Source: Gonium pectorale
Taxonomy: Eukaryota; Chlorophyta; Chlorophyceae; Chlamydomonadales; Volvocaceae
DNA length: 64,000 nucleotides
Assembly: GCA_001584585.1 (NCBI GenBank)
Contig: LSYV01000008.1
Location: 2,950,970 to 3,014,969, forward strand
Direction of reading: 5' to 3'
In this document: one piece after another, positions 56,891 through 64,000 of the stretch
How the letters are laid out: every line of letters begins with the position of its first letter
How positions within the stretch are numbered: position 1 is the stretch's first letter
The notes under the pieces: model-generated
What the model saw: the letters and a program-made list of their open reading frames with translations, nothing else
Told to the model about the DNA's origin: nothing
Databases searched by the model: none
Made by a program: the position numbers and the translations under genes

Positions 56891-57196
56891 GTTTGCAAGG
56901 GGCTTCAAGCCCAGCAGACTGAGACTGGCACCCTGAGACTGGCACGGCTCCACGTATTTACTAAAATTGCACTGTATAATCGTGACTGTGAAAAGACAAA
57001 GTTTAATTTGGATGCACTTGTGTGGTATCCTGCCTATCCAGCTTCGCGCTGCAACTGCGGTACGTGAGAGACAGTTGGGGTTGGGTGCCTACTTCCCCAT
57101 GAGGCGCTCTCACATTTTTATACTCCTTTATACCATGCGTTTGTAATGGCGCGCAGCACGTTCGCGTTCATGCACTCGTGCTCGCCACTCTAGCCA
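56891..57196. promoter_or_regulatory. Shared divergent promoter, OTU / DTW genes
   Basis: Only 306 bases separate the two start codons, and the stretch is more AT-rich than either gene (for example 56960-57020 and 57090-57150). Both core promoters and 5' untranslated regions must fit here. No specific factor site is claimed. Confidence 0.6.
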
Positions 57197-60100
57197 ATGG
57201 CACACCGTGTTACGCAATTATACTTCTCTGGAATACCGTTTTCAACTCAGATTAGCTGTGTAGCCTGTCGCTGCCGCGCTCACAATCGTCTTGCGACCGT
57301 CGTCGCGCTGCCTTTGCCTCACAGCCCTGCAGCCTCCTGTAGAAAGCAATTGTATCTGCAAGCGTCTGCTCTATCGTCTTCGGCGGCCGTCGGATCGGCA
57401 CCTCGGCCCGTCGACGCCAGCCCCCCGTCGCCGGGTCCCCCGTCGTCGCGCCTCGAGGGCTCGGCCCGCGGTCGTCCGTCAACCCCGAGACACGTACGCG
57501 TCATGGCCGCGAGTGCGTCGGTGGCAACCCTGGTGGCAACCCTGGACAGGGAGACGGCCCTGCAGGCGGCCGAGGTCGCCGACACAGCCGCAGCAGCCCT
57601 CCCCGCGCATGACGCCGACGGCGCCAACAGCCGTGCCGGCGATGCGCCGCAGCAGGGCGTCAAACAAAGCTCAAAATCCAAATCCAAGCCCATCGCTCGC
57701 TTCGCCAGGATGGTGGAGGATCCCGAGGAGCTCGACCGGCTCCTGTCCGACGTGGGCGACAACGAGGAGGAGCTGGTGGCCAAGCTGATGACCCAGTTGC
57801 AGGGCCTGTCGCACAAGCAGCAGAGGCTGTACGGCATCTGGGACGGCACTTCGGACGGCGGGCGCCGCGCTTTCGTGGACCGCTGGCGGGCGCGACACGC
57901 GGAGCGGCGGGCCATGGTGGAGGCACTCAAGGATCCGGCGCGCGACCCGCGGGACCGCATGGCGTTGCGGTCCGAGTACATCATGAGGTGGGACCCGGAA
58001 GGAGGGGGCGGGGGCAGGGGAAGGGGCTGGAACACGCGGTAAGAGCAGTCTTGGTGGAAGGGTCAGAGGCAACTCACGGGGCATTTATGCAAGGGCTGTA
58101 GAGTCGGTAGTGACCGGCGTGGGCAGTTACATGGTTGTCCATGTGTATGCATGGGCGTACAGGATGCAGAGACGGCCCCATTTGGGTTTGGCAAACGGCT
58201 GCGACTCATGCATCCCGTCCGGATAGAGCCGTCCTGCCCCCCCGGTGCCCCCCTCCTCTGCCTGACAGGTGGCGCAAGATCCTGTTCTCCTGCCCCACCT
58301 GCTGGCTGCTGCCCGGGCTGTGCGTCTGCGGCCGCATGCAGCGGTTCAGCACCTCGCGCACCAAGCTGGTCGTGCACGCACACCACGGGGAGTGGTGAGG
58401 CGGGGGCGTGCGGGCGGGGACTGGAGCCTTGTTGGTGGGGCGGGGAGTGGTGGACGCTGGGACGCGCGAGGGGCACTGGGGCCAGCGCTGGGTTCTCACA
58501 AGGATACGAGCTCGATACTGCCTGAAGGGGACGGGTATGTAGGGGCGCAGGGCACTTGGGCCGGCGCTTCGGTTTACGGCGACGGGGCGGCGAAAGGAGG
58601 TGTCCACGCAGTGCAGCTCCTCGCGACGACGGGAGAAGACGCGCGTGTTGAGCCGCTTGCGGCACCCCCGCTCCTGCATGGTTCCCTCCCGGCCAGGGGC
58701 TCGGCCAGCAACAGCGGCTCCATCCTGCCCAACTCGCTGGAGGGTGCCGAGATACTGCTGTACGGCTATCCGGTGAGCGGTGGAAGGCAGCCACTCGGCG
58801 GGGGAGGTGGGGAGGTGGGGACACGGCTATGCGAGGCGCTGTTGATCCATGCTGCCCAAAGCGCTCCGCCCCGCCTCTCCTGCACCTCTCCTCTCCTGCG
58901 TACATGACATACTCCCGGTAGATGGACCTCACCGCGGCGCACTGTGCATCGGACTTGATGATGCCCTGGGGTTGTGCGCCCAACCAACCAACCAATGCGC
59001 GCGCTCCGCTGCGGTCGCAGGACCACGACCGGCGGCTGCGGGAGCTGCTGGCCGACACCAGCCGCACCACGGCGCTGCTGTGGCCAGGTGCGCGGTCGCA
59101 TGCGCGGGATGGGCGCGCCGCGCGTGGCGGTGACGTGGCTGCATGGATCTCGCAAACAGCGAATGGGAGGGGCTGACGGCGGTATCGGGCGGCACAGATG
59201 CGACCCATCAGGGACTCCCTGTGCTACCGCATTTCACAGAAGCACGCCCGTTCTGACACGATTCAGGTAGCGCTAAACCTGGGGTCCCCTGCAAATATGT
59301 CTAGATCTGAGGGCTGGGGGAGGTCTAGATACCTCCCCCCGCCGCTCAGCCCTCCCCTGGTGCTGACTCCGCGTGCTGAGCACGCTACCCCAGTTCCTTG
59401 CTCGCGCGATTCCCGTCCCGACCACTGCCTAAGCCCACGCCGCCGCACGCGCCCTCCCTCCCTCTCCAGGCGCCGACTCTCTGCTGCCCGAGCAGCTGAG
59501 CGCTCTGGCGGATGAGCGCACCGGCGGGCGGCTGACGGTGGTGGCTCTGGACGCCACGTGGGGCAACGCGCGGCGCATGCAGGGGTGGTTCCCCAAGGGG
59601 GTGAGCGCGTCCCATGGTGTCCGTAGCTCGTACTGACCAACGTGCTGTCTGCCGTGCCTGCGGGGTTGCGCATGCGCCGGCTGCGCAACCTGGACGTCGG
59701 ACCAAAGGCTGGAACCAATGATGGACCGGCCCCTTGGGTATATCGCGTGGCAGCGTCTAGGTGATGCGCCCAAGGGGCCGGCCATGATTGGCGAGGTGCG
59801 CTACTGGAAGAGGTGACACGTGTCCGAGTCTGTGCCTGCCTGAGCGCCACTCACATCTTCGCACCCGAGGCTGGTTCGGTATTCAGCAACTGCGTTTGCG
59901 CTGCCCCTCTGCGCTCATCGCCCTCCTGTTCTTTACACCACAGGCGCGCCCACTGACGCACCGCTTGTTCCCTGCGCCCCACCCCACCGCGCCCCACCGT
60001 GCCGTGCCGTGCCGCAGACGCTCACCGTGCGGCTGCCCCCCGAGAGCACCCTCAAGGTACGGCGCGTACGGTGCACGGGGCCGGGGTCGTACCGTATCAA

Positions 60101-61533
60101 GCTCCGGCCATGCCGCTTGCGCTCTGGGTGCCGGCAGTTGCCCGCGGTATGCTTCGCCCCTGCTAGCTGTGCTACGTATCCCCTCTCGACCACCTGCGCC
60201 CAAGGGGGCGTTTGCCCGGCATGTCCGGGAGTTGTCCCCACTTTCTCTGTCGCCCGATCGTTGCTACTTTCCTTTCTCATAACCTCATTCTCCCAGGAGA
60301 ACAAGCTCAGCCTGCTGCGGCCCGTGCGGCGCTACCGGGGAGACCTGGAGAACGGCAGGTGGAGTGGGGTGGAGTGGGCCGACGCCTCAGCCATAGACAT
60401 GGCGCCGCCGCGCCGCCGCTGAACATGCTCATGGCGTACATTCCGCGCGCACCCATTACCCACATTTGTCGCTCCTCAGCTCCCTTATTTCGTTTTTGTC
60501 CCAGCTGGGAAAGGCTCTGAATTCTGCCGCGTGCCGACGCGCTTCAATCTCAACCCGTCCCGCACAGGGTCAGCACCGTTGAGGCGGTCGCGTCGCTGCT
60601 GTACGAGCTCGAGGTGAGCTACACACACGTATGAACCCGCCCCGGCGGCCATTCTCCTCGGGTGGGCAAAGTCGCAAGGCTTGATCGATTCATCCTGCAC
60701 GGATAGCGTGCCATTCGGTTCCTCGTTGATGTATGTGCCGTCGAGGTCATGTCTCGTGCGTTCAACCCGCAACGCCAGGGCGACGAGGCCATGTATCGGG
60801 GGCTGCTGGACAACCTCAAGATCAAGGTGGACGCGGTGAGGCGGGCAGTGGGCGGGCGGGCGGTGGGCGGGCGGGGAGCGGTGAGGTGGGGAGCAGGCGG
60901 GCGGGCAGTGCGCGGGCGGGCGGTGGGCGGGCGGGCAAGCAGTGGTCGGGGAGCGGGCGGGCGGGCGGGCAGTGGGCGGGCATGGGGAGAGGGCAAGGGA
61001 TGGGGCGGGAGGGAGCGGGAGGGAGCGGGGCGCATCACCTGGAGTAACCTGTAATTGACTTTTGTTGCACGCTCGGGCACGAAACGGTGGGGGAGGAGGA
61101 ATGCGTAATGCAGGGCTGGCTGTAGGCAGGCTGCGGTCACAGGCGTCAGGGACGGGCCTGCGGACACTAACCCTGTATCTTAGCCGTGGTCTGCGAGCGG
61201 CAGCCGGGTGACGGGCTATCGGCTAAGCAACCCTGCCCCGTGCCCGTGTTGGCGCCTTATCTCCGCGTCGCGCAGTGCCGGCTCCAGAAGAACCGCTCCC
61301 TCGTGTACGACACGCAAGCGCCGGAGGAGCGGTCGGAACGGCGGCCCTGGCGCCGCGGCGGGCAGCGGGGACAGGACGGCGGTGCCGCGGGTGGGAGCGC
61401 GGGGGGCTCGGCGGCCGGGTCGGGCGCCGACTCGCCGGGAGAGGAGAGCGAGACGGAGGGCAGCCCCGCGGCAGCGGTCACTCCGGTGGCTGCGCCGTTG
61501 AACACCATTGCCTCCACAGCTGGGAGCCAGTGA
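57197..61533 (+). CDS. DTW-domain tRNA-uridine aminocarboxypropyltransferase
   Basis: Ten exons: 57197-57987, 58269-58394, 58697-58772, 59021-59087, 59470-59600, 60018-60056, 60297-60358, 60568-60613, 60779-60835 and 61276-61533, giving 550 aa with consistent phases. DTW (TDD superfamily) enzymes such as bacterial TapT and human DTWD1/2 transfer the 3-amino-3-carboxypropyl group of SAM to tRNA uridine (acp3U). Markers: the Zn-binding CPTCWLLPGLCVCGRM (CxxC...CxC), KLVVHAHHGEW, SNSGSILPNSL, AEILLYGYP, TVVALDATWGNARRMQGW (signature Asp-x-Thr-Trp ~381-384) and STVEAVASLLYELE. Residues 1 to about 240 are poorly conserved; an alternative ATG at 57503 in good context would remove ~102 residues, so organelle targeting is uncertain. 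The C-terminal ~60 residues are a Gly/Ser/Ala/Glu-rich tail. The modification site in tRNA cannot be deduced. Confidence 0.92.
60836..61030. repeat. GGGCGGGC-type minisatellite in DTW gene intron
   Basis: Repeats of GCGGGCAGTGGGCGGGCGGGCGG type with drift fill most of the last intron. The strand is G-rich in the sense orientation, so the pre-mRNA could form G-quadruplexes. Confidence 0.85.
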
Positions 61534-62764
61534 ATGCTTTGGGCGCAGTAAGTGCCCTGAAGTCGTGGGCAGTGAGTGGTGAGGGGCCCATCGGTCTGTA
61601 CGCGTGGCCGAATCCGCACGCTTGTCAAGGGGTTTACAGCGCCTCGAGCGCAGGCTACTGCCGCACACTACGGCCGACATCGGCTGAGTCACGGGTGCAC
61701 GCACACTTTCGGCTTCTTGGGCATTCGCGGGGTCATCTCCGCCTCTGTTTCCCATAGCAAATGCAGTGTGCAACCGTGGCGTGTGTGCTGGGGCCCGTGC
61801 CGGCGCATCTGAACGCCCGCGCGCCGCCACCCCGGGTGGAGTGGCGTTCGGGCTGGCACGCGCCATCTCCGGGACCTGTTCTCGCGCCCGGTGCCCTGTT
61901 GGCGGGGTACCAGTGTACCCTTTGGGCGAACTAATTGACTCATTTCAAGGAATGCTCGTTTAGCTATGGTTTATTTATTTGCTGCGTGGCAGAGCCGAAA
62001 GTGAGGCGGATGCGACAGCTGCGCGTGATGTTGCTTGGGCGCGGACGTAAAGGTATGGAGTGGAGATGCGTGAGAGTGCCGATGTGTTCAGTGTGACCCT
62101 TTGTGACGAACACGAGGACATGTGCGTGGTGCGAGGAGATCAAGGGACGTGCGCTGTCGGGGACGCCCGTGTATGCGTCGTAAGGCCGTGTCGACGTGCG
62201 GGCGTGAATGTTGTTTAACATGCTACCAGCACGCCCTCAATCCAGAAGGAGTCGGACCAAGGACCTCCGAGGGGTGACCCTCCAGTTGCAACCGTGCGTA
62301 CCGCGGACAGTTGCCGATTGTTGAAATGGGCCGATACGAGCTCCCGTCTTCCCTAGGCAACGGCTTACCGGACCTTGAGCACGGAAGGTAGATCTGATGG
62401 CTCCTGCATCATGTCCGATGGCGCGATGGGCCTACGAGAAACCCGTAGAACCTACCTCAGCCCCGCAAAACTGGGGGGCAACAAATACAACAGATATGGC
62501 ACGTCCGAAACAGCCGTACGCTTCCTGGCCGCCGCCGCATGCCACCTACCAGACAGCGGCTACCCACAGTCAGGGACTTGACTCACGTGTCCCGCTAAAC
62601 CCACAGAATCTCCGCATGTCCACGCCCTCCCTTGCCCGCGCTGGGGGACTACCTAGCCAGCTTACGGGGACATTAAGGCGCTGCACCTACCCCTGTCTAC
62701 CGAGCATGCGGTGAGCACCCAAGGCTTCCCGCTCCGGCCGTGCTGGCTCGATGTACGGCACTAT
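61534..62764. other. Convergent intergenic region, DTW / last gene
   Basis: No open frame is convincing. Composition is mixed, with an AT-rich patch near 61960-61985 (ATGGTTTATTTATTTGC). It is presumed to be the 3' untranslated regions of the two converging genes. Confidence 0.5.
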
Positions 62765-64000
62765 TCAGCGTACGACCACCACCTTTGCGGGCTTTACAAG
62801 CACCTCACCGCCACCCCGCCCGGCCGCCGCGATGTCCACGCCCGACTGGCCGTAGAGCCCTGACCGCTCGCTTCCGCTCCCGTCCTCGCCCGCGGCGCCA
62901 AGGCGCACCAGGCCCGGCGTCCTGACCCACACAACCATTGCCTCACTCGCAACAGAGGGGCCGTCGTCGCCGCCACCTGCATTGGCAGGAAAACCGCCGC
63001 CGCCTTCCGCTCCAGCAGCAGCACTGGCAGTTACGCTACGGTGTTCCTCGAGATCCATCGGCTCTCCATCAGTACGACCATCAGCCATCGCAGCTTGCTC
63101 ACCGATCCGAGGGTCGCTTTCGCCTCCAGCGCCGCAGTGAGCGCCTCCACGTCCACCGCCGCCGCTGCTGCCCTCCGCTGGACACGGTGCCTCCGCCCGG
63201 CGGCCGCACTCATCAGGCTGCGCCGCCCCGGCCTGCTGCGTCGCCGTCGCATCTCCTTCGGCAGCCTGCCTGTCCCCGTCCCTGGCCCAGGTCCCGCTAC
63301 CAGCGCCACAAGCGCCCCGCTGCCCGTGCCCCACACTCACAAGTGCGCGGTCCTCATCCTCGTCCAACAACGGCATGCTGGCAAGGCTGCCGTACAGGGT
63401 GCTGCTTGCATACAGCTTTCGCAGCAGCTGGGCCTGGCGCCGGAGGGCCGGCAAGGCCCATCCGCCCTCGCGACCGTCGTCGCCCTCCCCGCCGTCGTCG
63501 TCGATGCACTCGCAGGCGACCGCCATGGCTCGGCCGGCGGGCCGCGAGTGCCGCTGCCCGCCGCTGGCGGTGCCGCTACCGCTACCGCTGTGTTCAAGTC
63601 CTGCGGGCCTTTCCCCGGTCGCCGCTCTCGCCAGCGTGATGTCGCCGGCCGGCGCGGGGAGGTGCAGCGCGAACCCGCCTCCTGACGACGAGCCCATCTG
63701 GAGCCGTTGCGCCAGGATCAGCGAGCGACGGGCCAGGGCCCGAAGACCTGAGGCGAGCTCCGCGCTGGCGGCGGAAGAGCTCAGCCGAGCTGCGGGGCTG
63801 GCGCTACCGCCGCCCTCGCTAGGCGGCCGTGGGTGCTGGATTTCGTCAATGCAGTCTAGGCCCAGAGCCAGCACGTCAACTGCCATCACGGTCGCCACGC
63901 TGGCCGCGGTGGAGCGCAGGAGGCTGCGGGCAGACGAGGTAAGCCGTGGGTCGGCGCCGGCACCGGCGCCAGCAACTGCACCCAGCAGCGCCCGGGCGTT
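62765..64000 (-). CDS. 3' part of unidentified low-complexity protein
   Basis: A frame open from the window edge to a TGA at 62765 encodes at least 411 residues, rich in Ala, Gly, Ser, Glu and Asp. Less repetitive parts are VATVMAVDVLALGLDCIDEI, ALRRQAQLLRKLYASSTLYG and MVVWVRTPGLVRL. There is an acidic patch (CIDDDGGEGDDG). No domain or membrane span is recognised. A CCCGCAG at about 63924 could be a splice acceptor, so the part at the very edge may be intron. Start and upstream exons lie outside the window. Confidence 0.55.
   Translation of the reverse strand, partial: NARALLGAVAGAGAGADPRLTSSARSLLRSTAASVATVMAVDVLALGLDCIDEIQHPRPPSEGGGSASPAARLSSSAASAELASGLRALARRSLILAQRLQMGSSSGGGFALHLPAPAGDITLARAATGERPAGLEHSGSGSGTASGGQRHSRPAGRAMAVACECIDDDGGEGDDGREGGWALPALRRQAQLLRKLYASSTLYGSLASMPLLDEDEDRALVSVGHGQRGACGAGSGTWARDGDRQAAEGDATATQQAGAAQPDECGRRAEAPCPAEGSSGGGGRGGAHCGAGGESDPRIGEQAAMADGRTDGEPMDLEEHRSVTASAAAGAEGGGGFPANAGGGDDGPSVASEAMVVWVRTPGLVRLGAAGEDGSGSERSGLYGQSGVDIAAAGRGGGEVLVKPAKVVVVR

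Noticed and set aside
56891..56953. N-terminal extension of the OTU protein to 56953
   Set aside because: The upstream start-like codon is GTG; the ATG at 56890 gives a normal start.

Overview
This window looks like nuclear DNA of a volvocine or chlamydomonadalean green alga. It is GC-rich, its genes have many short introns with GT-AG (some GC-AG) borders, proteins carry Ala/Gly/Pro-rich linkers, UGUAA-like poly(A) motifs occur, and the families fit: ankyrin proteins with an N-terminal box of the Chlamydomonas type, an NAR1-type formate/nitrite transporter, and a cyanobacterial-type MiaB. No species is claimed.

Layout. 0-2.2 kb: no supported gene. 2.2-4.1 kb (-): two-exon ankyrin-repeat protein. 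4.2-9.7 kb: gene-poor, with a relic SYLF exon, a foldback repeat cluster and small perfect hairpins. 9.76-11.44 kb (-): Ser-rich disordered protein. 11.78-12.06 kb: a ~100-bp inverted repeat. 12.5-16.8 kb (-): disabled coding sequence of unknown family, with SUMO-interaction-like motifs. 16.8-19.9 kb (-): LINE-like ORF1 and AP-endonuclease, separated by one in-frame amber codon; ORF1 appears to be spliced. 20.9-21.6 kb: degenerate repeat array. 22.8-25.3 and 28.2-31.0 kb (-): two tandem SYLF (Ysc84-like) genes with identical six-exon structure. 31.9-33 kb: degenerate coding-like repeats. 33.4-39.7 kb (+): ten-exon plastid-type MiaB. 41.2-46.7 kb (-): TBC1D19-like Rab-GAP family protein. 48.3-51.8 kb (+): FNT channel. 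54.1-56.9 kb (-): OTU deubiquitinase. 57.2-61.5 kb (+): DTW-domain tRNA acp3U transferase. 62.8 kb to the end (-): 3' part of an unidentified gene.

The right half (33-62 kb) is ordinary gene-dense nuclear DNA: convergent pairs (MiaB/TBC, FNT/OTU, DTW/last gene) and divergent pairs (TBC/FNT, OTU/DTW) alternate. Two genes modify tRNA: MiaB (2-methylthio on A37) and DTW (acp3U). The left half (4-32 kb) is repeat- and fragment-rich, and holds the mobile-element remains, the SYLF duplication and its relic. Exon models were built by hand from reading-frame continuity, family motifs and splice borders. For every multi-exon model given here the exon lengths sum to whole codons with consistent phases; the 5' end of the TBC gene is not resolved and the last gene is cut by the window.
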